From positions 124,001 to 188,000 of the forward strand of contig CAJTCV010000001.1 in the NCBI GenBank assembly GCA_910574805.1: a stretch of DNA of 64,000 nucleotides. Reading direction: 5' to 3'. Below the pieces are notes generated by a model. That model saw only the letters and a list, made by a program, of their open reading frames with translations, had not been told where the DNA came from and searched no databases. Shown piece after piece: positions 27,140 to 36,980 of the stretch. The first letter of the stretch is position 1; each line of letters begins with the position of its first letter. The position numbers and the translations under genes are program-made. Source of the stretch: Lachnospiraceae bacterium (GTDB lineage Bacteria; Bacillota; Clostridia; Lachnospirales; Lachnospiraceae).

Positions 27140-28528
27140 TTAAAAGAACTTTAACAGTTCCGGCATAAACAATATTTTTACCTCTCCCGACAGATACATA
27201 CGGACATTTTTCATCATCTCCGTCCTGTAACGCGAGCTGGCAATCATAATATAGTCTACGGCCCTCCCGCTTATATCTCTCAGATTACAAAGCGGATAAC
27301 CCTCGTATGTCTGACCGCTTTCTCTGTATGTATCTATAAAAAACACCTTTGCCAAAGGCTCTCCCATAGCCTGTCGGTATAAAAAGAAAAATTTCCGGCA
27401 GACCTTTCCCGTCCCATAGACACCTACCGCTGCATCTTTGTTATTTAACGGATGATTCTGAAATTCCGTCACAAGGCATTGTTTTTTATAATTCTCAAAA
27501 TCATCCTCTGGTATTTTTATCCCCTCATCGAATTTTTCCAAATAAGCTTTTATTTTCTGAGTCCTGCTTATGACATCAAAGGCTAAATCCAGAGATATAA
27601 TCTGTTTATAAACCTTCAGCAAATAACGGTAGAATGCAAAGACATCCTGCCATATATTTTCTACCCGGCCTTTTTTTGAATAAAATCCCAAAAACTCTTC
27701 CAGTCGCCAAAAAGTATCTATCAGCAATGGACGAATCACCCTTTGCCGGCGCTCTTCTCTTTCGCCAGCCAAAATCTGCAGTACCTTCTGGCACTCCACA
27801 ATACTACTCTTCACATGAGCTTCATTCCAGCATACTGTTACCGTGGAACCTTCCCGAATCCTCCGGTGATAGAACTGCTGCGGAATATAGGATATTCGTT
27901 GTGCACACAAATACATTCTCAGAATCCAGTCATTATCCTCATAATAAATTCCCGGTTCAAAAAAAAGTGTGTTCCTCCTCAGAAAATCTGCATTGACATA
28001 TACTAAAACGGAACTTAAATATATACCGCCATTACAATGATACTGGTTCCAGAATTCAATTCCACCATAAATTCTTTCTTTTATTCCAACATGCTTTCTA
28101 TCATACGTTTTCTCCAATGCAATTTGTTTTAAGTTTTCTTCCTCTCCCTCTATAAAAGCTTCTGCGTCAAACATCACAAAATCCAGACGCCTCTCTTCCG
28201 CAATACGATAGCATTCTTCCAGCAAATTCTCAGCAATATAATCATCCGAATCCAGAAAGTATATATATTTTCCACGAGCTATCTTCATTCCCGCATTTCT
28301 GGCGGCGCCCTGCTTCTGATTTTTTTGATAAATGGCTTTTACCGACGGGTATCTTTCTTCATAATCCTGAATAATCTGCCTGCTCCCGTCCGTAGAACCG
28401 TCGTCCACTAAAATGATTTCTGTGTCCTTCTGCGTCTGCGCCAAGACACTTTCCACACATGTATGCAGATACTCCTTTGTATTGTATACCGGTATAATCA
28501 CAGAGGTTTTTATTTCCGTATATTTCAT
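27140..28528 (-). CDS. GT2 glycosyltransferase with C-terminal Rossmann-like module
   Basis: The 462-aa protein has the family 2 signature SVIIPVYNTKEYLHTCVES, EIILVDDGSTDGSRQII, NAGMKIARGKYIYFLDSDDYI and, further on, YYEDNDWILRMY. A helical central part leads into the C-terminal module at about 355-460 (VGVYGTGKVCRKFFF, VFFIDTYRESG, YIMIASSRYRTEMM). It lies 17 nt after the next upstream GT2 gene in a continuous run of same-strand genes. The sequence is strongly A+T-rich compared with the flagellar and cobalamin genes at the window ends. Confidence 0.88.
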   Translation of the reverse strand: MKYTEIKTSVIIPVYNTKEYLHTCVESVLAQTQKDTEIILVDDGSTDGSRQIIQDYEERYPSVKAIYQKNQKQGAARNAGMKIARGKYIYFLDSDDYIAENLLEECYRIAEERRLDFVMFDAEAFIEGEEENLKQIALEKTYDRKHVGIKERIYGGIEFWNQYHCNGGIYLSSVLVYVNADFLRRNTLFFEPGIYYEDNDWILRMYLCAQRISYIPQQFYHRRIREGSTVTVCWNEAHVKSSIVECQKVLQILAGEREERRQRVIRPLLIDTFWRLEEFLGFYSKKGRVENIWQDVFAFYRYLLKVYKQIISLDLAFDVISRTQKIKAYLEKFDEGIKIPEDDFENYKKQCLVTEFQNHPLNNKDAAVGVYGTGKVCRKFFFLYRQAMGEPLAKVFFIDTYRESGQTYEGYPLCNLRDISGRAVDYIMIASSRYRTEMMKNVRMYLSGEVKILFMPELLKFF

Positions 28529-28545
28529 TTACTATTGTCCTTATA

Positions 28546-29793
28546 TTATGCCCTATCAATAATCGCTTCTATTGAAATAATCTCTCCCATATATGATTTC
28601 TCTATTTCCTTTTTAATGGAATCGAATTCTTTAAACACAGTGACTATTATGAAATCAACCTTATCCAACGGAGCGTCCGGTCTTTTCACCGGCAATGCAT
28701 GAAAATGTTTTTCGCTCCTGTCTATCCCATATACCATTTTAACAGGAAGCTTCTTCAATTCCTGGTATAACAATTCTCCCCACTGCCCCAGACCATAAAT
28801 AGCGACAGTTGCATTTCTGCCCAAAAAATTCAAAAACAGATTTTCATTTTCCTTGTCGCTCTTTAATTTCCAGTTATATAAGAGACGATACATTTTTCTT
28901 CTTTCATCTCTTTGTGTCACAATTTCTTCTATATTTTTTGTTACGTCCTCAGAAATTTTTTCGTAAATACCTTTTTGATCTAATGACAATACTTTAAATA
29001 TATCTCTCGCGTCAACTCCTGGTATATGAAATGTATTCAATACATGGTATCCAATCATACCTTTTTTGTCAAATTTATCCCAATACTTATATAAAAAGTA
29101 AAAGATTGCATTTACGTACTTTCTTCCATCTTTTGTTATGCTGTCATTTTGAATTTCATTATAATTCAGGCATTCCGAAATATATAAAGTTTTATAGCCA
29201 TAGACATTGATAACCCGAAAAAACAATTCCCAATCCTGCAGCCTTGGAATCTGTTCATCAAAGCCACCAACAGCTTCAAAGCACTCTCTTTTTATTAAAA
29301 CCGTATTTGTATCTATAACATTTCCTTTATATAATGTATCTCCTATATCCTCGTTTACAAATCCGCTTTCCGGAACAAGACATTCTTTTCCATTGCCACA
29401 GACCCTTTGTCTGCAAAAAGTAAACGCAACCTTGTCCTCTGAACCGTACAGCTTTCTAACCTGTAAACTCAGCTTATTTTTCTCCCAGACATTATCGCTG
29501 TCCAAAAATGCAATATATCTGCCCGATGCTTTCTTTACGCCAAAATTTCTACAATAATTCGCTCCTCTGTTTTTATCTAAATGATAATAAAAAATCCGTC
29601 CGTCACGATATTTTCTGACCACCTCCTCGGTGTTATCTACAGAAGCATCGTCTACAATAATTAATTCCCAGTTTTCATACTCCTGCTTCATGACTCCTTC
29701 TATTGCTTTTGAAAGCAAACAGGCTCGATTGTAAGTCGGTAAAACGACCGATACCAATTCCTGTTTATATTTTATATCCTGTTCTTTCCGCAT
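28546..29793 (-). CDS. GT2 glycosyltransferase with C-terminal Rossmann-like module
   Basis: Family 2 motifs are VSVVLPTYNRACLLSKAIEG, LIIVDDASVDNTEEVV and YIAFLDSDNVWEKNKL, with the later RLQDWELFFRV typical of the acceptor side. The last ~90 residues are the module (VAIYGLGQWGELLYQEL, VYGIDRSEKHF, FIIVTVFKEFDSI). The ATG used has AAGGAGAG 11 nt upstream; a GTG eight codons earlier overlaps that site and is less likely. The product is 415 aa with no membrane segments. Confidence 0.87.
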   Translation of the reverse strand: MRKEQDIKYKQELVSVVLPTYNRACLLSKAIEGVMKQEYENWELIIVDDASVDNTEEVVRKYRDGRIFYYHLDKNRGANYCRNFGVKKASGRYIAFLDSDNVWEKNKLSLQVRKLYGSEDKVAFTFCRQRVCGNGKECLVPESGFVNEDIGDTLYKGNVIDTNTVLIKRECFEAVGGFDEQIPRLQDWELFFRVINVYGYKTLYISECLNYNEIQNDSITKDGRKYVNAIFYFLYKYWDKFDKKGMIGYHVLNTFHIPGVDARDIFKVLSLDQKGIYEKISEDVTKNIEEIVTQRDERRKMYRLLYNWKLKSDKENENLFLNFLGRNATVAIYGLGQWGELLYQELKKLPVKMVYGIDRSEKHFHALPVKRPDAPLDKVDFIIVTVFKEFDSIKKEIEKSYMGEIISIEAIIDRA

Positions 29794-29846
29794 CCGACCA
29801 AGATCTCTCCTTATCACCTATTGACAGCAAATTTACATGCACGATT

Positions 29847-31073
29847 TCAAGATAACACCATATATTCTACAATTCCTCTATTATGCAGTTCCTGTTCAAT
29901 CTCGGGAAGAAAACGCTTACTTACCGTTATGATAATGGCTGCCACCTCAATGTCATCTATCTCATCAATTCTTTTTATCGGAATCCCCTCCAGCGTATGT
30001 CCGCTCGCTGAATTTATATCTGTAACCAAAAAACCATCCGGTTTGCATCCCTGACTCTCTAAAATATGCAGCCACCGCTTTCCCACTATTCCGGCACCAT
30101 ACAGATAAATCTTTTCCTTACTCCTGCAATATGCTCTGATTCTTTCTTCCCATGTATAAAATGTTTCCAGATTTTCTATGCCATATTCCCTCTTCAACAG
30201 TTTATAGGAAAAAGAAAAATATTTTTGAGAATAAGATAACAGTTTCTGAGCATAGGAAATACACATAACCGTTCCCGTCTCATATCCGGCATCCTGAGCC
30301 ACATATCCAAACACTCGTTCTATTGCATGACTTATCGTTCCATCATCTTTTAATGGTTCCTCGTCAAAATCCTCATACTTCCAATCTTTTTCCAGCAGCT
30401 TCCTGATCGCCGCACTCTTCGCCCAAAAAAATGTTCCCAATGTAATCGAAGGCTTAGTCTTATCCAAATCACATGTTAAACCCAATTGCTCAATCAATTG
30501 CCGGGTCAACTCAAAATCGTCTGCCCATGTACTGTCATACCACGCTGTCAATACTCCGCCGATTGGCTCAGGAGGCGTCAGCAGTCCAATTGCTTTGTCT
30601 GTTTTCAGTACATGCAAAACATTTGCAATGTAACTGCTGCTTCCTAATGTATTTCCCCATAAATTCTCCAACCACTGCACATGTTCTACTTTCGGTATAT
30701 AGCTCTTCCCTTTTTTATCATGGGCAAAGCAAATATATTCGTATCTTAATGCAATCTCCCGACAAGCCACCAACAGAGCACTGATATCACGGCCCCGATT
30801 TTTCTTTTTAATCAATTCGATTCTTTTATCCGGTCGATTTAATATATATTGTGAAACGAAAGGATATACCCTCTCATTACTGGATACAATATAAACTGGT
30901 ATCTCTGGCGGAATCCTGTCTACATAATTCAAATACTTTTGGCAGTCATTTTCATAATACAGGCATATAATAATGGCAGTGTCTGTAAAATCCACAAAAT
31001 TTTGTATTCGTATATCCTCCGGCAATAAAAAGTACAGATTCTTTTCCTCTCGTATATCTCGTATGTTTTTCAT
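29847..31073 (-). CDS. RgpF-like (rhamnan synthesis F family) glycosyltransferase with C-terminal Rossmann-like module
   Basis: The pattern IIICLYYENDCQKYLNYV, IELIKKKNRGRDISALL, ICFAHDKKGKSY, WLENLWGNTLGSS and LGTFFWAKSAAIRKLL is that of the RgpF family, which extends rhamnose-containing polymers in streptococci and occurs in many glycan loci. The length of 408 aa covers one such domain plus the shared module (YLYGAGIVGKRWLHIL, IIITVSKRFLPEIEQEL) at about 315-408. It starts seven bases after the stop of the GT4 gene upstream. Its presence suggests a deoxyhexose in the glycan, but no rhamnose synthesis genes are in the window. Confidence 0.8.
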   Translation of the reverse strand: MKNIRDIREEKNLYFLLPEDIRIQNFVDFTDTAIIICLYYENDCQKYLNYVDRIPPEIPVYIVSSNERVYPFVSQYILNRPDKRIELIKKKNRGRDISALLVACREIALRYEYICFAHDKKGKSYIPKVEHVQWLENLWGNTLGSSSYIANVLHVLKTDKAIGLLTPPEPIGGVLTAWYDSTWADDFELTRQLIEQLGLTCDLDKTKPSITLGTFFWAKSAAIRKLLEKDWKYEDFDEEPLKDDGTISHAIERVFGYVAQDAGYETGTVMCISYAQKLLSYSQKYFSFSYKLLKREYGIENLETFYTWEERIRAYCRSKEKIYLYGAGIVGKRWLHILESQGCKPDGFLVTDINSASGHTLEGIPIKRIDEIDDIEVAAIIITVSKRFLPEIEQELHNRGIVEYMVLS

Positions 31074-31080
31074 TTAACGC

Positions 31081-32730
31081 TTATTCCTTCAAGCTTTTTA
31101 GTTGAGCTAATGCTGTTTCCCTTTCCATCCAGCCAATCATTTCCGACAACAACACAATTTTATGTGGACACCGCTTTTCCAAATACGTCTTCAGCTCCTC
31201 TTCCTCCTTTGCCACTGTAATAATAATGGCGTCAACGCGTTCCAGATTGTCATCCGGCCGCGCCACCTTAATCGAATCTTCAAGATAACTGCCATTCTTA
31301 TCTATCGCATAAGAAATCACTATCCCCCCATTTTCCAATTCGTCATATACGCAACAGCCTAAATACCCCATACCATAAACAGCCACCTGCATAAGATGGT
31401 TCTTTTTACAATAATCATCCAGAGAACAGCCCTTTTGTTTTAATCGCAGCCATCGCTCAAACAGCAACGCCTGTTTGCGCCACCCATTGTCTGTTCCTGG
31501 CTTGATATCCGGCTTACTCCCACTATTACCTGAGAGTTTTTCATAACGGCCATCCATATATTGTAGTAATTCTTTAGAAGCGTATTTCTTCTTACCCAGG
31601 ACTCTTTCATATTGTTCCAGGACCTTTTTGGCGTATGCCTTAAAGTCAAAGAAAGATACCGCAAATTCCTGCGCTTTTTTTCTTATCTCAACTGTGGTTT
31701 CTGCCGATTCGCTCATCGCTTTTTTCATCACAGATGCCAGGTCCGCCGGGTCCCCCTGCAGATACAGATATCCGCGCTCCCCCTTTTCGCCTATTATTTC
31801 TGCAGTTCCTCCCGTATTCGCTCCAATGACAATATGACCGGCCAGCATCGCTTCAACGGTTACCCGCCCTAACGCTTCCATTCTGGAAGTCGTTAAAGAA
31901 AAACCGCAGCGTTCTCTCAGTGCCGATAAATCCTTTTGGGCTGGCAGTATACAAATATATTCCTGCAACCCCTTCTCTTTAATATAGCGCTGCAAGCTCC
32001 ATACATATTTTTTCCTCCCCTCTCCTGCCATAATCAAACGAGGCTTTTGCTCTCCAGACCGAATCAGCGTCTCCATAGCCCGCACGGCATCCCATTGCCC
32101 CTTGCCGGAATCCATATATCCTGCCAGTAAAAATGTATAGCTGCCATTTTCGGCTTCAGTCAGGTCTCTTTTATATCTGCTCGTGTCAAATCCGTCATAA
32201 ATCTGCGTTGAAACCAAACCGTATTTTTTATTGTATGATTTCCTTATACAGTCGGAAATAGAAATAAATCCACCCGATTGTTCAAACAGCTTACAGGTCC
32301 ACTCCCTGTCATACAGCTCGGTAGAAAAATCCTCTTCCAGGAATTCCCGAACATGCCATATATGCGGAATCCCCTTTATAAGCGCTGCCATAGCCCCTAC
32401 ATTCACAACAACTGAATTTGTATGAATTAACTGAACCCCTTCCGCTTCCGCAATATCCGCAATTTTCATCGCCGCTTGATAATTATTTGCAAAAATATCA
32501 TCCGCAGCTGCCTGCGTACATTTCCCTATCGCCCCATGCGTCAAGACAAACGGAACGATATAATAAACAATTTTTCTTTCTTTTAATAAGTCCTCTGCCA
32601 TCCCTGCACTGGGTATTATAACAACCGGAGAAACATACCCGGTCATACCAACTATCATGTCCAGCATCGACTGCATAGCTCCGCCCACTCCTGCTTCATT
32701 GGACACATACAATACTTTTAATCTGTTCAT
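31081..32730 (-). CDS. GT4-type glycosyltransferase with C-terminal Rossmann-like module
   Basis: This is a GT-B fold transferase. The N-terminal part has LYVSNEAGVGGAMQSMLDM and HTNSVVVNVGAMAAL; the C-terminal catalytic half has FLLAGYMDSGKGQWDAVRA, LIMAGEGRKKYVW and MEALGRVTVEAMLAGHIVIG, with the family Glu pair region intact. The module (VAVYGMGYLGCCVYDEL, YAIDKNGSY, IIITVAKEEEELKTYL) occupies about 450-535. At 549 aa it is about 150 residues longer than a plain GT4 because of a linker and this module. AAGGAG precedes the ATG. Confidence 0.87.
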   Translation of the reverse strand: MNRLKVLYVSNEAGVGGAMQSMLDMIVGMTGYVSPVVIIPSAGMAEDLLKERKIVYYIVPFVLTHGAIGKCTQAAADDIFANNYQAAMKIADIAEAEGVQLIHTNSVVVNVGAMAALIKGIPHIWHVREFLEEDFSTELYDREWTCKLFEQSGGFISISDCIRKSYNKKYGLVSTQIYDGFDTSRYKRDLTEAENGSYTFLLAGYMDSGKGQWDAVRAMETLIRSGEQKPRLIMAGEGRKKYVWSLQRYIKEKGLQEYICILPAQKDLSALRERCGFSLTTSRMEALGRVTVEAMLAGHIVIGANTGGTAEIIGEKGERGYLYLQGDPADLASVMKKAMSESAETTVEIRKKAQEFAVSFFDFKAYAKKVLEQYERVLGKKKYASKELLQYMDGRYEKLSGNSGSKPDIKPGTDNGWRKQALLFERWLRLKQKGCSLDDYCKKNHLMQVAVYGMGYLGCCVYDELENGGIVISYAIDKNGSYLEDSIKVARPDDNLERVDAIIITVAKEEEELKTYLEKRCPHKIVLLSEMIGWMERETALAQLKSLKE

Positions 32731-32759
32731 TAAGATTTTCTCCTTGTCATAACGAACAC

Positions 32760-33671
32760 TTATCTATTTGCCGTTCTCCTGACTGCTTCCTGTTCTGCGT
32801 CTTGCATTAATAATTCAATTAAATTGTAAGTAACTGCGTTTTTTCCATACGCTGCATGGTTATTAACAACTTCCCAAAATTCATTTTGCTTCAATGAAAA
32901 ATTCAGGGTAAAGACATCTTTTTCTCGGGATGCATGTGTGGCAAAACATATCTTTTTACTATATTGTTTCAATTCCAGAAATTGCTTCTCTATCTGAACA
33001 TCTTCTGTATACATTTCAACCAACAGGTTTTTCCAGTTAATCTTGTCTCGCCGTCTCAGCCAGTTGGATATCGCTGCTTCCGGTTCTGTATCGTGATTGC
33101 ACTGAATTCTCACATCATCCAACAGTAATACCGGATATTCCTTTTTACTGTGAATATCTACATTCATCGTATCAAAGCGAGGCTCTCGCTCCATATAATA
33201 TTCCAGCCTTTTTAATAATTTTATATAATCTTCATCCCAGACTGCAAGATTTTTAAGCGGAGACAGGCATTCCAGCCCCAGAGTCCGATAAACAATTCCT
33301 CCCCAGCAATTGTTGGAAATAATGCTTAATCTGCTGTTTTTCAAACGTATATACGCCTCAAAATTCAGGTTCGGAATTTCCAAAACTCTGAACGGTATAA
33401 TACAATCCCGTTCAACATGAGCATACGCCATTACATTGTTTACTACCTCCGCAAAGGCCGCCTGATTCATTACGACAACGTAATCAAACGATACCTGTCT
33501 TAAATTCCTCTTATCAAGAATTCTCCAGCCATCCAGATATTTGCAGTCCGGTACTTCACTCGCCGTCAACGCCTCTATGGTAAACGCCTCTATGGATTCG
33601 AAATACCTCAGCGTATTTACTAACCGGTTATATATTCTCCCCAGTCCCCATACGCATATTCTGTACCTCAT
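32760..33671 (-). CDS. DUF1919-type glycan protein with N-terminal Rossmann-like module
   Basis: Residues 1-100 carry the shared module in N-terminal position (YRICVWGLGRIYNRLVNTL, FDYVVVMNQAAFAEVV). Residues about 110-290 fit DUF1919, an exopolysaccharide-locus family: LSIISNNCWGGIVYRTLG, SPLKNLAVWDEDYIKLL, YPVLLLDDVRIQCNHD, WLRRRDKINWKNLLVEM and KICFATH. The biochemical role of DUF1919 is not established; it is usually found beside glycosyltransferases. A GGAGGG site precedes the ATG. The product is 303 aa, soluble-looking and A+T-rich in coding sequence. Confidence 0.78.
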   Translation of the reverse strand: MRYRICVWGLGRIYNRLVNTLRYFESIEAFTIEALTASEVPDCKYLDGWRILDKRNLRQVSFDYVVVMNQAAFAEVVNNVMAYAHVERDCIIPFRVLEIPNLNFEAYIRLKNSRLSIISNNCWGGIVYRTLGLECLSPLKNLAVWDEDYIKLLKRLEYYMEREPRFDTMNVDIHSKKEYPVLLLDDVRIQCNHDTEPEAAISNWLRRRDKINWKNLLVEMYTEDVQIEKQFLELKQYSKKICFATHASREKDVFTLNFSLKQNEFWEVVNNHAAYGKNAVTYNLIELLMQDAEQEAVRRTANR

Positions 33672-33689
33672 ATGTTTTCCCTCCAGCTA

Positions 33690-35261
33690 TCAGCAACATC
33701 CCTTATCGCTAAGAACTGTCTGTATTATTTCCTCCAGAGAAATCACATTCCTTATTCCTCTTTTTTTTAATTGTCCGGATATTTCATGATAGGCATACGT
33801 TACGGTAACAATAATCATATCTACCTCTGGCAAATCTTCCTCTGGCTGATACAAAGCAATTCTCTTTCTATTAAAACCAGTCTCTCGGTCAATGATGCCC
33901 TTAATTTCTATCTCACTGTCTTTCAATTCAAAATATAAATGCTTTCCCAATAACCCGATGCCATATATAGCAACGGAATGAACTCCCCGTTCCAGGAAAT
34001 AATCCTTCAGCTCAACCCCCAGCTCTTTTAATGTAAGCCAGTCATTCAGAATCACCCAATAACTTCTATATCGTCTGCTCAGTTCTTTATATTCTTTTGC
34101 TTCTTTTTTATCTTTATTGTCCTGCACCCTGGAAACGGTCCTGTATTTCTCCAAATAGTCCACATAATGCTTCCTGGCATATACAACACCTTCCAAAAAA
34201 GCATATTTGTTTTTTTTATCCGGCTCCAAATACATCCCCTCTCCCCATTCGTTCCATGCATTAATAAAGGTAATGTCACAGCCGTTAGATATATTTTTGG
34301 CAATTAATTCCGACAAATATTTTCGAAACAGCTCCGGATTTGTGTTTTCGACCACCCAGCCGTTTTGTCCGTTTCTCGGGGTGTCATCTCGGTCAACGAG
34401 GCCCTGTATACTTATTCGCTCTTCCTCTGTCGAATAGCGTAATATCTCATTCCATACATCGGTATAGTTATAACGAAAAGGGCCATTTTGTTTTTTGTCT
34501 AAAGCCCTCAATGTTTGCAGCGCATGATCCGGTTCGCTCAGAAGAACCATATCGATCGCATCGGAACTGTACACAACATTAGCGCCAATAAGATAGATTC
34601 CGGAAAAACCCGCCTCTACGGCCAGCTTCCTCCAGACATCTATCATTTTCCGCAGACAATATATATCTGAAACTTTATATATCATGAACACCGGTTTGTT
34701 TTCTATTTTTATATACCGCCCGTCTTTAAAAAAATCCAGCAAATAATCGAAATGCTTTCTCCAGTCCTCTTCTGTTCCATAGTATTGTTCCAGCAGCAAG
34801 CCGTTATGATCCCCCTGCTTCTTCGGTTCTTGTTTTGCAGACCACGCATTCGTATTCTTCAGTCCGCTCCAGGTACGGGCCCATGACTCATTGGCCCAGC
34901 AAAAACAGAAGGGCATATCTATATCAGTCCATTTTAGCAGATTTTGCGCTGGCTTTTCTAAAATTTGACGTCCCTCTTTAAACCAGTAATGATAAATACA
35001 CTGGCCGTCTATTCCATATTTTTTCATCAAATCCGCCTGCCATTGCATGGTTTCTTTGTCAAGCAGATCATAGTAATTACCATTTAGAGGAATTCGTGGC
35101 TGATAATGTCCATCAAACAAGGAGTCCGCCTGTTTTACTGCCGTCCACTCCGTAAAACCTTCGCCCCACCACTCGTCATTTTCTTTTACTCTGTGAAACT
35201 GAGGCAAATACATTGATATAATTTTTGGTATAGCTACAGTCTCTCCCAACTCTTTCTTCAT
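33690..35261 (-). CDS. WbsX-like (GH99-related) glycan protein with C-terminal Rossmann-like module, copy 1
   Basis: The first ~370 residues are a WbsX-type domain: ISMYLPQFHRVKENDEWWGE, GFTEWTAVKQA, GQCIYHYWFKEGRQIL, MPFCFCWANESWARTWSG and FINAWNEWGEGMYLEPD. WbsX proteins occur in O-antigen and glycan loci and are related in fold to GH99 endo-alpha-mannosidases; their reaction is not settled. The C-terminal ~90 residues are the module (VAIYGIGLLGKHLYFEL, IIDRETGF, IIVTVTYAYHEI). The ATG giving MKKELGE was chosen; a TTG eight codons earlier has no clear ribosome site. It is closely similar to the next gene. Confidence 0.85.
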   Translation of the reverse strand: MKKELGETVAIPKIISMYLPQFHRVKENDEWWGEGFTEWTAVKQADSLFDGHYQPRIPLNGNYYDLLDKETMQWQADLMKKYGIDGQCIYHYWFKEGRQILEKPAQNLLKWTDIDMPFCFCWANESWARTWSGLKNTNAWSAKQEPKKQGDHNGLLLEQYYGTEEDWRKHFDYLLDFFKDGRYIKIENKPVFMIYKVSDIYCLRKMIDVWRKLAVEAGFSGIYLIGANVVYSSDAIDMVLLSEPDHALQTLRALDKKQNGPFRYNYTDVWNEILRYSTEEERISIQGLVDRDDTPRNGQNGWVVENTNPELFRKYLSELIAKNISNGCDITFINAWNEWGEGMYLEPDKKNKYAFLEGVVYARKHYVDYLEKYRTVSRVQDNKDKKEAKEYKELSRRYRSYWVILNDWLTLKELGVELKDYFLERGVHSVAIYGIGLLGKHLYFELKDSEIEIKGIIDRETGFNRKRIALYQPEEDLPEVDMIIVTVTYAYHEISGQLKKRGIRNVISLEEIIQTVLSDKGCC

Positions 35262-35403
35262 AATTATCCATCCATGATTATTCAAATTTGCAATTGCATA
35301 ATAAAATATATACTTAGCTGCTGTTCATACAGTTTCATCATCGACAGCAGGCGTGGAATCTCTTTTGTTTTATACTGCCCTTGTCACAAATTATATCAAT
35401 GCA

Positions 35404-36927
35404 TCACGCCAATGTCTCTAAAAGATTTTCTATAATTTGTTCCAAAGACACAATGTTTGTATATCCACGCTCTTTCAATTGTTCGAGTATTACACTATAG
35501 GCATAAGTTGCCGTAACTACAATCACATCTGCTTTAGGGAATTCCTCGTCTGGTCTGCAGATAATGACTCCATTCTTACTAAAAGTTGCCCCCCTGTCAA
35601 TAATACACTTTATTTCTATCTCACTGTTTTCCAATTCATAATACAAATGCTTTCCCAAGAGCCCAATCCCGTATATCGCAACAGAATGATATCCTTTTTT
35701 CAGAAAATATGTTTCCAGTTTAACTTCCTTTTCCTTTAAAGTAAGCCAGTCGCTTAACAACATCCAGTAGCTTTGATAGCGTTTATTTAATCCCTTCAAA
35801 TGCTCAATTTCTTTTGCATTTGGCTCCAACGCTCCTCGACTGTACTTATCCATATATGCCTGATAATGCTCTTTTGCATAGGCAATCCCCTCCAAAAAAC
35901 CATACCCATTTTTTTCATCTGGCTCCAGGTGCATTCCCTCTCCCCATTCATTCCATGCGTTTATAAAAGTTAATTCACATCCATTCGATAAATTTTTTGC
36001 TATCAGTTCGGATAAATATTTCCGGAATTTTTCCGGTTCTGCATGTTCTACCACCTGACCACCCCGCCCACGTCTAGGCGTATCATCTCGACCTGTAAAA
36101 CCTTGTATACTGATTTTTTCTCCTTTTACAGAACGATTTAAAATTTCATCCCAGACTTCTGTATAATTGTATCGGCAGACTCCCGAACTGTCTTTTTTAC
36201 TTTCCTTTAAAATCCGCAGCGTATGTTCTGGTTCAAACAGCAAAGTAAGATCCTGTATATTTCTTCCCAAATTATTCGCAGCAATAAGATAAATACCTGA
36301 AAAGCCTTCTTCTTTTGCCCAACTGCGCCAAAATGACATCATCTCTTGCAGACAATAAATCTCTGCTGTCTTATAAAGCATAAACACCGGTTTGTTATTT
36401 ATTTTTATATATCTTTGATCCTTAAAATAGGGTAATAAATATTCAAAATGCTGCTTCCACTCTTTTTCTTCGCCATATTGCTGTTCAAGCAATACGCCAT
36501 TATCTCCAGCTTTTTGTTTCGGCTCAAGTTCTGTCGACCATGGTGTACGATTTCTCAAATGACTCCAGGTACGCGCCCAGGATTCATTAGCCCAGCAAAA
36601 GAAAAACGGCATGTCAATATCTGTCCAATGCAGCAGATTTTCTGCCGGCCTTTCCAATATTTGCCGTCCATTCTTAAACCAGTAATGGTAAATACATTGA
36701 CCATCTATTCCATATTTTTTCATCAAATCTGCCTGCCATTGCATTGTTTTTTTGTCAAGCAAATCATAATAATTTTGATTTAAAGGAATATGCGGCTGAT
36801 AGTGATTTTCAAATAAAGGATGCGCCTGTTTTGCTGCTGTCCACTCTGTAAATCCCTCCCCCCACCATTCATCATTTTCTTTTACTCTATGAAATTGAGG
36901 TAAATACATGGAAATGATCTTTATCAT
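35404..36927 (-). CDS. WbsX-like (GH99-related) glycan protein with C-terminal Rossmann-like module, copy 2
   Basis: This 507-aa tandem paralogue of the preceding entry has the same motifs (ISMYLPQFHRVKENDEWWGE, GQCIYHYWFKNGRQIL, FINAWNEWGEGMHLEPD) and the same C-terminal module (VAIYGIGLLGKHLYYEL, IIDRGATF, VVTATYAYSVILEQL). Nucleotide similarity in the 5' part of the two genes is high enough to align by eye, so the duplication is fairly recent. A strong AAAGGAGAAAT site precedes the ATG. An insertion-sequence remnant lies immediately upstream. The 118-nt gap after it is A+T-rich and holds no clear terminator. Confidence 0.85.
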   Translation of the reverse strand: MIKIISMYLPQFHRVKENDEWWGEGFTEWTAAKQAHPLFENHYQPHIPLNQNYYDLLDKKTMQWQADLMKKYGIDGQCIYHYWFKNGRQILERPAENLLHWTDIDMPFFFCWANESWARTWSHLRNRTPWSTELEPKQKAGDNGVLLEQQYGEEKEWKQHFEYLLPYFKDQRYIKINNKPVFMLYKTAEIYCLQEMMSFWRSWAKEEGFSGIYLIAANNLGRNIQDLTLLFEPEHTLRILKESKKDSSGVCRYNYTEVWDEILNRSVKGEKISIQGFTGRDDTPRRGRGGQVVEHAEPEKFRKYLSELIAKNLSNGCELTFINAWNEWGEGMHLEPDEKNGYGFLEGIAYAKEHYQAYMDKYSRGALEPNAKEIEHLKGLNKRYQSYWMLLSDWLTLKEKEVKLETYFLKKGYHSVAIYGIGLLGKHLYYELENSEIEIKCIIDRGATFSKNGVIICRPDEEFPKADVIVVTATYAYSVILEQLKERGYTNIVSLEQIIENLLETLA

Positions 36928-36980
36928 ATTTCTCCTTTCTTTTTTACGAAAACGTTAATTAGAGCCTGCTAATTAAGCCA

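Noticed and set aside
35286-35403. Promoter or terminator in the gap between the WbsX copies
   Set aside because: TATAAA- and GTCGATGA-like pieces occur, but with wrong spacing; no hairpin with a T-run is present.
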